From assembly GCA_013330915.1 (NCBI GenBank), contig DUHK01000036.1, positions 1 to 17,168 on the forward strand: a stretch of 17,168 nt of DNA, in the 5' to 3' direction. Shown here in pieces: positions 1 to 6,839 of this stretch. This DNA is from Methanosphaera sp. (GTDB lineage Archaea > Methanobacteriota > Methanobacteria > Methanobacteriales > Methanobacteriaceae). A program made the translations under genes and the position numbers. A model generated the notes under the pieces. That model searched no databases, was not told the DNA's origin, and worked only from the letters and a program-made list of their open reading frames with translations. Positions within the stretch are counted from its first letter, which is position 1, and the number at the start of each line of letters is the position of its first letter.

Positions 1-130
1 TGTTGAAGCAGATATAGGAAATTACGTTTTAATTCATTCCGGATATGCAATAGAAGTATTAACTGAAGAAGCAGCAAAGGAAACAATCGATACCTGGAAT
101 GATTTACTTCAAGAATTAGAAGATGAATAA
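1..130 (+). CDS. hypC: Hydrogenase maturation chaperone HypC/HupF, C-terminal fragment
   Basis: Only the last 42 codons are present; the gene begins left of the window and ends at TAA 128-130. The visible protein contains GNYVLIHSGYAIEVL followed by an acidic helix ending in LEDE. This matches the end of HypC, where the small beta-barrel strand (VxxGDYVLVHxGFAI) precedes a C-terminal helix. HypC escorts the Fe(CN)2CO unit, together with HypD, to the large subunit of [NiFe] hydrogenases in the cytoplasm. The N-terminal catalytic Met-Cys lies outside the window and cannot be checked. A hydrogenase maturation factor fits a hydrogen-consuming methanogen. Family assignment rests on this short tail only, but the pattern is characteristic. 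Confidence 0.8.
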   Translation, partial: VEADIGNYVLIHSGYAIEVLTEEAAKETIDTWNDLLQELEDE

Positions 131-142
131 CTTCTTAAACTC

Positions 143-181
143 TTTTTTTTTAAATAATTTTTATCATTAACAACTTTTTTT
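143..181 (+). terminator. T-run terminator after hypC
   Basis: Two plus-strand T-runs (143-150 and 175-181) begin 13 bases after the hypC stop, with no obvious hairpin. This is the usual look of archaeal intrinsic termination. The rest of 131-286 is AT-rich and shows no gene. Confidence 0.5.
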
Positions 182-286
182 CAGTTTTTAACTCTTTATT
201 ATTATATGAAAAAATAGTTAGTCATTGTTTTATCCAAAAATAGTAATTATTATTAAAATTTAAATTTAGAATTAGTTAAAGTAAAT

Positions 287-360
<74 letters not shown>

Positions 361-397
361 TAACAAAAATAAACATATGCTTTTAAGCATCTATTAC

Positions 398-406
398 TAT
401 ATTATA
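398..406 (-). promoter_or_regulatory. Probable TATA box for tRNA-Ile
   Basis: The minus strand reads TATAATATA about 38-46 bases upstream of the tRNA 5' end. An archaeal start about 26 bases downstream would leave a leader of roughly 12-15 bases. That leader region contains a short inverted repeat (ATGCTT/AAGCAT, 377-390). The surroundings are so AT-rich that another TATA-like run (around 416-425) could be used instead. Confidence 0.35.
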
Positions 407-442
407 TTCTCTTAATATATATACTTTATGGTTATTATTCAT

Positions 443-457
443 AAAAAAAAACAAAAA
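443..457 (-). terminator. T-run terminator after the DUF59 gene
   Basis: On the minus strand, two T-runs (5 and 9 bases) separated by a single G occur 13-27 bases past the stop at 470. They should separate the DUF59 transcript from tRNA-Ile. Confidence 0.5.
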
Positions 458-469
458 TAAATAAATTAT

Positions 470-769
470 TTATTCATCTTTGTTTACCATTTCATTAACT
501 TCTGTTGCCATCATGTGTTCAATGATGTTAACTTCAGCTTTATCTATTTCTTCAAGTTTTTCTGTTTCTAATCTTGCAGCCATAGCGATGTTTGCTACAC
601 TCATACACATTGGGTTTGTAGGTTTAATTGTGAGAACTGTTTTTTTATTTGCTTCATCAACGTCTATGTTTTGGATTAGTCCCATGTCAACAATACTAAT
701 TCCCATATGTGGATCCATGATACCTGCTAATTTGTCCATTATTTTTTGTTTAATTTCTGCTTCTGCCAT
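470..769 (-). CDS. DUF59/MIP18-family iron-sulfur assembly protein
   Basis: This 99-residue protein is a full-length single DUF59 (MIP18/SufT-like) domain. Residues 19-31 (DPHMGISIVDMGL) match the family signature DPxxxxSIVDxGL. Residues 50-60 (PTNPMCMSVAN) contain the conserved cysteine, C55, near the expected position. Family members help insert or transfer Fe-S clusters to client enzymes in the cytoplasm, and they are widespread in archaea next to varied genes. The ATG at 769 is preceded by GGAGAG at proper spacing. It lies 76 bases downstream of the arcS-like gene on the same strand and may have its own promoter. The upstream operon includes a ferredoxin, and archaeosine formation needs a radical-SAM partner, so Fe-S support would suit the context. 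That link is inference. Confidence 0.85.
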   Translation of the reverse strand: MAEAEIKQKIMDKLAGIMDPHMGISIVDMGLIQNIDVDEANKKTVLTIKPTNPMCMSVANIAMAARLETEKLEEIDKAEVNIIEHMMATEVNEMVNKDE

Positions 770-807
770 TTTATCTCTCCGTTATTTATATTATATATGA
801 AATATTT

Positions 808-817
808 TATTTAAATA
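808..817 (-). promoter_or_regulatory. Candidate TATA box for the DUF59 gene
   Basis: The minus strand reads TATTTAAATA about 40-50 bases upstream of the DUF59 start. A transcript starting about 26 bases downstream would leave a short leader carrying the GGAGAG ribosome binding site. Read-through from the upstream operon is also possible. Confidence 0.35.
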
Positions 818-845
818 CTTTATTTAAGAAAATTTGAGTGACTCT

Positions 846-1766
846 CTATTTTATTTGATGTCTTATCTTGACACCAATTCCCTTATCTGCTTTGACCAGT
901 TCTTCTCCATTCATCATGGATTTTCCAACACCTACAACTTCATCGTCCTTTATGATAACAACTTCATCGTTTGGAACAATATTTTTATCAGCATCATCAA
1001 TTCCCGGTGTAAATAATGTGCTTGTTTTCAAATCAAAACTAATGAAAACTCTATTTATTTCTTCATCTTTTAATATTTCTCCACCAGCTAAATTCAGAGT
1101 GTACAAACCAGTTTCAAAGTGAAGTGTAGCTAACTGCTCTTTGTTGGACATAATTCTTGTGTTGAATTTTCCATGTGTTTGGGTGTTGTCAGGAATTAAA
1201 CTGTCTGCTCTTGTTGTATTGAACTGATATCTTGCTATTGACCTTAAATCATGAATTTTATGATGTTTATAGTTGATTTTATCAGCTTTTTTTACTTCAT
1301 CCCTTAAGTTGTTTAAAGAATCCTGTGAACGGGTATTGTCATCTTGACACGTGTAAACCACATTGTCCAGAACTTCTTCACAAGCCTCTTTGTAACCTCC
1401 GGAAACGTGTGCTATGACCTTACGATCTTTAACATACTCCTTCAAGGAATTTCCTGCCATTTTTATTTCTTCATCTGACCAATCGCCAGTTGTGGAAGCA
1501 TCATATGAATGTATTGGATAAGTTTTTTCCATTTCTCTAGGACATATTCCAAAGGGTGATGTTAAAATAACTTCTTGCAGTCCTTTGGTATATTTTCTGA
1601 ATAATGTATGTGATTTTGATTGGGAATATGGTTTTTTCATACTGCAAGGTAAAACAACAACAGTATCACTGAACGGTTCGAGCAATGTCATTCTTTCTCG
1701 CCATCTTACTACTTCCGGCCTGTTTAAGGAAAGTTCTGATATGCAAGGTATTTTACTATTTTTCAT
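846..1766 (-). CDS. arcS: Archaeosine synthase core (ArcS C-terminal half with PUA domain)
   Basis: The 306-residue protein carries the exact ArcS signature PC-x3-KPY-x2-S-x2-H at residues 40-53 (LPCSMKKPYSQSKSH). A middle domain of about residues 55-220 and a C-terminal PUA RNA-binding domain (about 230-306) follow. ArcS acts on preQ0 at position 15 of archaeal tRNA; with the radical-SAM partner RaSEA it makes archaeosine by way of a lysine adduct. Full-length ArcS/TgtA2 proteins are roughly 500-600 residues and begin with a TGT-like region. Here the protein starts just before the catalytic segment, at ISELSLNRPEVVRW, and an in-frame TAG two codons upstream of ATG 1766 rules out a longer reading frame. 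The N-terminal half is not in this window. There is no strong ribosome binding site. It follows the geranylgeranyl reductase gene by 36 bases. Confidence 0.85.
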   Translation of the reverse strand: MKNSKIPCISELSLNRPEVVRWRERMTLLEPFSDTVVVLPCSMKKPYSQSKSHTLFRKYTKGLQEVILTSPFGICPREMEKTYPIHSYDASTTGDWSDEEIKMAGNSLKEYVKDRKVIAHVSGGYKEACEEVLDNVVYTCQDDNTRSQDSLNNLRDEVKKADKINYKHHKIHDLRSIARYQFNTTRADSLIPDNTQTHGKFNTRIMSNKEQLATLHFETGLYTLNLAGGEILKDEEINRVFISFDLKTSTLFTPGIDDADKNIVPNDEVVIIKDDEVVGVGKSMMNGEELVKADKGIGVKIRHQIK

Positions 1767-1802
1767 AATAATCTAACCAAAAAAAATTAGTATTGGGGAA
1801 AA

Positions 1803-2987
1803 TTAGAATAATTTTCCTAATTTAAGAAGAGCTTTAGGGGATACTTTAATTAATAATTTTATTAAAGTTTTAGGACTGATTTCATCCACGTCAACTTTAA
1901 CAAATTCATGTGCAATTTTATTTAATTCATCATCGTCTAATGATAATAAATATTCTTTTGCTTTTTTATATTTTTCATAGTTTTTACCTATGTTTTCATC
2001 TGTTAATTTCACATACTCTTCCAGATTTTTTTTACTGTAATCTTTATCACTGATTGCGTGAGCAGCTACAATTCCGGCATATGCTCCTGATTCTAATGCT
2101 GAATTGATTCCCCCACCGGTTAAAGGATTTACAAAACCTGCTGCATCTCCAACTACAAGTATATTGTCTCCAACACGTTCTTTAATCAATCCACCAACAG
2201 GATCTCCACCCACATTTATTTCAACTGCTTGTGCATGTTGTGTTTCAGGACAGTTTTTGATAAATTCATCAAGATGTTCGATGGCCGTCTTATCTGTATG
2301 TGTTTTCAATACACCAATACCTACGTTTGCTATGTCTTCTCCTTTAGGGAAAATCCAGGTATATCCTCCAGGTGCTACACTTCCGAAGTATAATTGGATA
2401 ACATTGTTGTTTTCCATTTCAAGTCCAGCCATTTCATATTGAACACATGATTCCATATTGTCGAATTTGGTGTTACAATCTAAACCGGCCCATCTTCCAA
2501 TACGTGAACCTGGTCCATCTGCTGCAATAACGATGTTTGCATGTATTTTGATTTCTTCTCCCATTTTGTCTGCAGTAACTATGATTCCATCGTCAACTCT
2601 TTCAAGGGAAGTTGCACGTGTTTTTATCATTATTTTTGCTCCGGCACGTGCAGCATCCATTGCCATATGTTTATCAAATACTTTTCTTTCAAGAACATAT
2701 CCTGATTCTGGTAAATCAATAGTGTCTTCACTTAACCATACACTTGTTTGGTCAGGTGATACTAATCGGACTCCGTTAGATTTTCTTGCTATCCATCTTG
2801 GATCTGGTTGGATTCCTAAATCAATCAGACCTTGTTTTGAAACTCCTTCAGCACATCTTTTTGGTGATCCGATTTCTGATTTCAGGTCTATTAATATAAC
2901 CTCTGCTCCGTGTAATGCTGCTTCTCTTGCGGCTAATGATCCTGAAGGTCCTGCACCTACAACTAAAATATCAGTTTTATATTCCAT
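1803..2987 (-). CDS. Geranylgeranyl reductase (archaeal lipid saturation flavoprotein)
   Basis: The 394-residue flavoprotein has a FAD Rossmann motif at residues 7-16 (ILVVGAGPSG), the family segment GSPKRCAEGVS with C45, and a second FAD motif VVGDAAGFVNPLTGGG in its last third. Length and motifs fit the digeranylgeranylglycerophospholipid reductase family. These enzymes hydrogenate the double bonds of archaeal isoprenoid lipid chains at the cytoplasmic membrane, using FADH2. In Methanosarcina acetivorans a neighbouring ferredoxin is known to be needed for full reduction. Here a ferredoxin gene ends only 9 bases upstream, and the AGGTGA site preceding ATG 2987 begins within its stop codon, so the two are translationally close. 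There is no transmembrane segment. A menaquinone-specific reductase is the main alternative in this superfamily, but it is unlikely in this genome context. Confidence 0.9.
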   Translation of the reverse strand: MEYKTDILVVGAGPSGSLAAREAALHGAEVILIDLKSEIGSPKRCAEGVSKQGLIDLGIQPDPRWIARKSNGVRLVSPDQTSVWLSEDTIDLPESGYVLERKVFDKHMAMDAARAGAKIMIKTRATSLERVDDGIIVTADKMGEEIKIHANIVIAADGPGSRIGRWAGLDCNTKFDNMESCVQYEMAGLEMENNNVIQLYFGSVAPGGYTWIFPKGEDIANVGIGVLKTHTDKTAIEHLDEFIKNCPETQHAQAVEINVGGDPVGGLIKERVGDNILVVGDAAGFVNPLTGGGINSALESGAYAGIVAAHAISDKDYSKKNLEEYVKLTDENIGKNYEKYKKAKEYLLSLDDDELNKIAHEFVKVDVDEISPKTLIKLLIKVSPKALLKLGKLF

Positions 2988-2996
2988 TTTTTCACC

Positions 2997-3161
2997 TTAT
3001 TCTAATGATAATGCAGCAACAGGGCATGCTTTTACGCATAAACCACATTTTGTACATTTTTCATCGTCTACTACAATTTTTAATTCTTGCACATCTATTG
3101 CATCTGCGACACAAACACCTGCACAAGCACCACAGTACATACAGTATTCTTGAATAATCAT
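2997..3161 (-). CDS. Small two-cluster ferredoxin, 2x[4Fe-4S]
   Basis: A 54-residue protein starts at ATG 3159-3161 and stops at TAA 2997-2999. It contains two CxxCxxCxxxC motifs: C7-C10-C13-C17 (CMYCGACAGVC) and C36-C39-C42-C46 (CTKCGLCVKACP). Only the second is followed by the usual proline; the first is followed by valine. This is a minimal bacterial-type 2[4Fe-4S] ferredoxin, a cytoplasmic one-electron carrier. Its stop lies 9 bases before the geranylgeranyl reductase start. It is therefore the likely electron donor to that enzyme, as shown for the equivalent pair in Methanosarcina. A GGAAG site precedes its start. The zinc-ribbon gene ends 17 bases upstream, so the four genes look co-transcribed. 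Confidence 0.92.
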   Translation of the reverse strand: MIIQEYCMYCGACAGVCVADAIDVQELKIVVDDEKCTKCGLCVKACPVAALSLE

Positions 3162-3178
3162 AATATAACTTCCTTTTT

Positions 3179-3373
3179 TTATTCTTCTTTTTCTTCTTCA
3201 GCTCTTCTTATATCTATAGCTTCATCTCTTGTAATGAAAATATGTCCACAGTTAGAACATTTTAGTTCACCGTTTTGACCATAAGCTAGAAACTCTCTTT
3301 CAAAATCTCTGTGTTGTGTTTTATCCCTAGAACCACATTCCGGACAAGGTTTTAATAACTCTTCAATTTTCAT
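3179..3373 (-). CDS. Small zinc-ribbon protein, function unknown
   Basis: The 64-residue protein has two CxxC knuckles, C10-C13 (CPECG) and C39-C42 (CSNCG), about 26 residues apart. This is the form of a single zinc ribbon like those in transcription factors and RNA-polymerase-associated proteins. The C-terminus is a short charged helix (RRAEEEKEE). The start at 3373 is supported by AAGGGAT immediately upstream, overlapping the end of the SWIM gene, whose stop is only 2 bases away. The two are therefore almost certainly translated together. A nucleic-acid-binding or protein-scaffold role is possible but not shown. I do not recognise a named family. Confidence 0.75.
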   Translation of the reverse strand: MKIEELLKPCPECGSRDKTQHRDFEREFLAYGQNGELKCSNCGHIFITRDEAIDIRRAEEEKEE

Positions 3374-3375
3374 TT

Positions 3376-3633
3376 TTATCCCTTGGTATTAAGTAAATCA
3401 AGAAGTTTAAATTGTGCCGCTTGTAAGTGTTTACAATAAAAACTTCCAGGTTGTCTTTGATTTCTATATGTATAATCAGCGCAATCACAATTCCAATACC
3501 CATAAAGCATGGATACTATATAGAAATCATCTTTATTTTTAACTTTGAATATAATATGACCGGGTTCATAATGTTCTACAAGTACGTCTTCATTCTTGTA
3601 TAACTTGTAACCCTCTGTAATTCTGTCTGCCAT
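3376..3633 (-). CDS. Small stand-alone SWIM zinc-finger protein
   Basis: The 85-residue protein has the SWIM pattern CxCx(n)CxH: C49-C51 (NCDCADY) and C67-H69 (FYCKHLQAAQF), with 15 residues between the pairs. The region before it, about residues 8-45, looks like a small beta-rich lead-in (HIIFKVKNKDDFYIV). SWIM domains bind zinc and mediate DNA or protein contacts in SWI2/SNF2 ATPases, MuDR transposases and MEK kinases. Here the domain stands alone, with no helicase or transposase attached. It is the first gene of a likely operon continuing into the zinc ribbon, ferredoxin and geranylgeranyl reductase. The ATG at 3633 has no strong ribosome binding site, so a short or leaderless transcript is possible. 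Function unknown. Confidence 0.8.
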   Translation of the reverse strand: MADRITEGYKLYKNEDVLVEHYEPGHIIFKVKNKDDFYIVSMLYGYWNCDCADYTYRNQRQPGSFYCKHLQAAQFKLLDLLNTKG

Positions 3634-3729
3634 TATATCAATTAATCAATTAATTACAAAATATTGCCATATATTTGTATTATTTTTTTTAATAATATAA
3701 TAATATATGATTTTTATTTAATATGCTTT

Positions 3730-4449
3730 TTATGTTTTTTTAAAGGATATTGGTAAAATTTTGTCGTATGTTAAATTTAATGTATTCTTATTTAGTTGTG
3801 TAATTATGTGTACCGGATAAATCTTCACATTATTCTTATATGCCTCGCTTAGTGAATTGCTGAATTCTTCGTCGGTTTCATAATTTGGAGAAAATTCATG
3901 TGCGCTGTTCTGTAAAACTAAGATAATGATGGCACTTTGTTTTGATTCTTTTCTGATTTTAATCAGTTCATCCACATGTTTTTTACCTCTTTTTGTAGGT
4001 GCATCAGGAAATTTTGCTATCTTGTCAATTACCAATGTACATCCCTTGACTTCCAGGAAGAGGTCATTATCCTCTGAATCTTTTAGTAAAAAATCTAATC
4101 TGCTATTTCCATAGGTGTATTCCGGTTTGTATATGTGGAAATTTTTTAAATCATCAATTTCATGGTTTTCAATTATTTCTTCGACAATTTTGTTATGGTA
4201 TGAACTATTTAACAGAACCCATTCATTTTTATATTTTATTCCGATTACGTCATATTTTGTTTTTCTCCCGGTCTTTTTATATGTTTCAACATATTTGATT
4301 AACATGTCGGTATCCTCTATCAGTAACTCTTTTAATCTTCCGGGATCGTGTAAATGTGCCAATTCTGTATTTTCATTCATTTTGAATTCAACAGTAAATC
4401 TATTGGGTCTGGATACATATTTAACTAATCTTAAATCGGATATTTTCAT
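3730..4449 (-). CDS. sfsA: SfsA-family DNA/RNA-binding nuclease-like protein
   Basis: The 239-residue protein matches the whole SfsA family, usually about 230-240 residues. An N-terminal OB-like part contains HLHDPGRLKELL (32-43). A PD-(D/E)xK-like core follows, with GNSRLDFLL (D119) and FLEVKG (E133, K135), then the family block FPDAPTKRGKKHVDEL (148-163). SfsA was named in E. coli for stimulating sugar fermentation genes when overexpressed. Its biochemical role is unsettled, and the conserved core suggests nucleic-acid cleavage or binding. The start at 4449 fits the conserved N-terminus (MKISDLRLVKYVSRPNRF), but no strong ribosome binding site is visible. Its upstream leader carries two A9 runs 29 bases apart. 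It lies 96 bases upstream of the SWIM gene on the same strand with no clear T-run terminator between, so co-transcription is possible. Confidence 0.9.
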   Translation of the reverse strand: MKISDLRLVKYVSRPNRFTVEFKMNENTELAHLHDPGRLKELLIEDTDMLIKYVETYKKTGRKTKYDVIGIKYKNEWVLLNSSYHNKIVEEIIENHEIDDLKNFHIYKPEYTYGNSRLDFLLKDSEDNDLFLEVKGCTLVIDKIAKFPDAPTKRGKKHVDELIKIRKESKQSAIIILVLQNSAHEFSPNYETDEEFSNSLSEAYKNNVKIYPVHIITQLNKNTLNLTYDKILPISFKKT

Positions 4450-4555
4450 TTTATCAACTTTAAACTTTTTTTTTAATATGGGTTAAATAATCTTTTTTTT
4501 TCAATAAAAAATGTTCATTTATTTAGGATAATTTTAAATAAATATATTTACAAAG

Positions 4556-4563
4556 TATATAAT
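4556..4563 (+). promoter_or_regulatory. Probable TATA box for the SIS-domain gene
   Basis: AAAG followed by TATATAAT lies about 52-59 bases before the ATG at 4615, which predicts a leader of roughly 30 bases. The leader carries GGTGAG (4603-4608), a good match to the archaeal anti-Shine-Dalgarno sequence. Confidence 0.5.
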
Positions 4564-4614
4564 AATATATATGTTGATTAATATTGATAAATAATCTAAT
4601 TTGGTGAGAAAACT

Positions 4615-5622
4615 ATGGAATACGGAATGTATCAAGAAATTATGGATCAACCAATTTCTTTAAGGCGAACAATTGATTCAGAAAAAGAACACCTTGAAAG
4701 GATTTCCGATGAGTTTAAAAAATTTGATAAAATATATTTAATTGGATGTGGAAGTTCCATTTCAACTTGTTATACCATAAGAGATGTTGTTAAATCCATA
4801 TCTACAATTGAAATAGATGTTCAAACGGGTTATGAATTTGTAGAACACCAATATCTTGAAGAAAATGCTAATATGGGTGTTATTCTTACTTCACAATCTG
4901 GTGAAACTTCCGATACTTTAACAGCTTTACGTAAAGCAAAAGAACATGGAATCAAAACAGTTTCAATAACTAATAATTCTGAAAGTACTATGGCTAAAGA
5001 AGCAGATGAAAGTGTTGTAACTTTATGTGAAGAGGAAAAAGCAATTTTGGGAACTAAAACATATGTTACTCAATTGTTTTCATTATATGCAATCTTTTTC
5101 AATATGATTAAAACGGAAAGGGCACAAAAAATTTTAGAACAGTTATACACAGTTCCTGATATAATTGAAAAATTATTGCAGACTACACAAGAGGACAGTA
5201 AACAACTAGCTCAGGAAAATAAGGATGTAAAATTATTTTACTGTATGGGTGGAGGAGTGAACTTTGGATTAGCTTATAAATTAGCTATGACCATGTTCAT
5301 GGAAGGTTCTCTTAAACACGCCTGTCCTGTTTATGCAGGAGAGTTTAGACATGGATTAATTGAAAGGGTTGAAAAAGGAGAAACCGTAGTTTTCTTAAAA
5401 TCTGGGGATAATTATGATCAGGTTACACTCAGAGCAATTGATTTTTGTAAAAACATAGGTGTCAATACAATAATCTTTAATTCTAAAGATTATTCTGATT
5501 TGGATGTATTATTAACTCCATTCGTATTAATAGTTCCGTTAGAGTGGTTTATTTATCATTTATCAATATTTAATGGGGAAGATCCTGGTAGTACAAGACA
5601 TATTGGTAAAGTCAGATACTAA
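4615..5622 (+). CDS. GlmS isomerase-like SIS sugar-phosphate protein lacking the amidotransferase half
   Basis: The 335-residue protein resembles the isomerase half of glucosamine-6-phosphate synthase. It opens with YQEIMDQPISLRRTI, like the GlmS linker. The first SIS domain (about 35-165) contains LIGCGSSIS, TSQSGETSDTLTALRKAKE and GTKTYVTQLFSLYA. The second (about 200-320) contains AGEFRHGLIE, equivalent to GlmS AGELKHG, and it ends in DPGSTRHIGKVRY. There is no N-terminal Cys-dependent glutaminase domain, which in GlmS makes up the first 240 or so residues. It may therefore interconvert fructose-6-phosphate and glucosamine-6-phosphate using ammonia, act as a GlmD-type deaminase as in Thermococcus, or be a FrlB-type deglycase. 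The substrate cannot be settled from sequence. It is a single-gene unit with its own promoter and a T-run terminator. Confidence 0.82.
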   Translation: MEYGMYQEIMDQPISLRRTIDSEKEHLERISDEFKKFDKIYLIGCGSSISTCYTIRDVVKSISTIEIDVQTGYEFVEHQYLEENANMGVILTSQSGETSDTLTALRKAKEHGIKTVSITNNSESTMAKEADESVVTLCEEEKAILGTKTYVTQLFSLYAIFFNMIKTERAQKILEQLYTVPDIIEKLLQTTQEDSKQLAQENKDVKLFYCMGGGVNFGLAYKLAMTMFMEGSLKHACPVYAGEFRHGLIERVEKGETVVFLKSGDNYDQVTLRAIDFCKNIGVNTIIFNSKDYSDLDVLLTPFVLIVPLEWFIYHLSIFNGEDPGSTRHIGKVRY

Positions 5623-5630
5623 CCGTTTAT

Positions 5631-5656
5631 TTTTTCTTTTTTTTATATTATTTTTT
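5631..5656 (+). terminator. T-run terminator after the SIS gene
   Basis: Plus-strand T-runs interrupted by single C and A bases begin 9 bases after the stop at 5622. They end the SIS transcript before the DUF1611 promoter. Confidence 0.55.
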
Positions 5657-5721
5657 ATAGCATTGTCTGTTTTTTGTAACATTTTTTTCACTAAATTTAA
5701 ATTGTATAGTTAACATAAATG

Positions 5722-5733
5722 TATATATATAAA
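5722..5733 (+). promoter_or_regulatory. Probable TATA box for DUF1611-sepF
   Basis: TATATATATAAA lies about 45-56 bases before the TTG start at 5778. A start site near 5750-5757 would leave a short leader with GGAG (5764-5767) and GTGA (5770-5773). Confidence 0.5.
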
Positions 5734-5777
5734 TTTTAAAAAATTATTTTAGAATAAACTTTTGGAGAAGTGATTTT

Positions 5778-6839
5778 TTGTATTCAGTTAAATCAAGTGA
5801 TGATCTTGAAGAATTAAGTCCCTTTATCATAATAGGGGCTGGTGGAGGAGGAGAAAAATTCTCTAATTTCAGTGGCGTAGAAACAGCAGGTTTTTTAGAT
5901 GATTCTAAAGATAAACAGGGTAAAGAATTCTGTGGACACATCGTTGGGTCTGATTTAAAAACTTTGGTTGAAGAAACCAACTCTAAATCTGTTGCAATAA
6001 TGTTGCCTATTGGGGCTGAAGGTGCAGCATTAAAATATGCAGTACAAGCAATTGATTTAGGACAAAATGTTGTAACCTCATTTAGATCTTTACCTTTGGA
6101 AGAAAATCCGGCAATTGTTAAATTTGCTAATCAGAAAAATGTTAAAGTAAAACAAATAAGTTCCAGATTGGATAATGTTGAAAAGGTTATGGGAATAGCC
6201 CCTGAAAAGGTTACTGAAACATTACCTAAAATAATGTATGTTCATAAAAAACCAGTAATATTTGTGGGTGGAACATCACAGGAATGTGGTAAAAGAACTA
6301 CAACTAGGAAATTAGGTCAGATTGCAAAAGAAATGGGATTAAAAGCAATCATATTTTCAACAGATGAAATGGGATTCGAAAAACCTACTGATATAAACTT
6401 CAGAGCAGGTAGTTTATCAGTCATGGACGTTCCGGCAGCCATCATGGGAACAATAAAATATATGGAAGAAAATGAAGATCCTGATATCATATTTGTGGAA
6501 GGACAATCCAGTTTAACAGAAACAGGAAATCCACATCCTAAGGGTTTATCAGCATCAATATTATTTGGAGCAATGCCTGATGCAGTAGTATTATGTCATA
6601 GACCAAAACATCCATTCAGGGAACCAATAGGAATTGGAGCAGAGCTAAATGCAATAGAAGCAGTAGAACCAACTAAAGTTATAGCTTTATCCATAAATAG
6701 AAGAAATGATTCCGATTATTCATTAGAGGAAGTTGAAAAAAAATTTAATTTACCAACTGTTGATATTCACACAGATTCAAATGGTGGTTTAAAAAGATTA
6801 ATTGAAACAGTATTAAAATATGTGGAGGAAAAGGAATGA
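5778..6839 (+). CDS. DUF1611 family P-loop protein (DgcN-like)
   Basis: The 353-residue protein has the two-part DUF1611 layout. A Rossmann-like N-terminal domain (about 12-120) contains FIIIGAGGGGEKF. A P-loop domain (about 155-350) contains a Walker-A-like GGTSQECGKRTTTRKL, then FVEGQSSLTETG and AMPDAVVLCHRP, both family hallmarks. The only characterised relative I recall is DgcN, which N-acetylates D-glutamate in some bacteria. The archaeal substrate is unknown, and older annotations compare the fold to cyclic 2,3-diphosphoglycerate synthetase. The start is TTG at 5778: no ATG or GTG occurs in frame near the conserved N-terminus, and GGAGAAGTGA sits just upstream. Its TGA stop overlaps the sepF ATG by 4 bases (ATGA), implying coupled translation. 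The next gene being a division protein hints at a link to envelope growth, but this is inference. Confidence 0.83.
   Translation: MYSVKSSDDLEELSPFIIIGAGGGGEKFSNFSGVETAGFLDDSKDKQGKEFCGHIVGSDLKTLVEETNSKSVAIMLPIGAEGAALKYAVQAIDLGQNVVTSFRSLPLEENPAIVKFANQKNVKVKQISSRLDNVEKVMGIAPEKVTETLPKIMYVHKKPVIFVGGTSQECGKRTTTRKLGQIAKEMGLKAIIFSTDEMGFEKPTDINFRAGSLSVMDVPAAIMGTIKYMEENEDPDIIFVEGQSSLTETGNPHPKGLSASILFGAMPDAVVLCHRPKHPFREPIGIGAELNAIEAVEPTKVIALSINRRNDSDYSLEEVEKKFNLPTVDIHTDSNGGLKRLIETVLKYVEEKE

Noticed and set aside
1767..1802. Possible frameshift or pseudogene explaining the short ArcS
   Set aside because: The 36 bases upstream contain an in-frame TAG and then the end of a different intact gene, so no remnant of an N-terminal half is present.
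2458..3153. Long plus-strand open frame opposite the geranylgeranyl reductase and ferredoxin
   Set aside because: It is antisense to two genes with clear catalytic and cluster motifs, has no ribosome binding site, and its translation shows no recognisable domain.
3634..3729. Defined terminator for sfsA or a single clear promoter for the SWIM gene
   Set aside because: The region is almost entirely A and T with several overlapping TATA-like stretches and no clean T-run on the minus strand, so I cannot place either with support.
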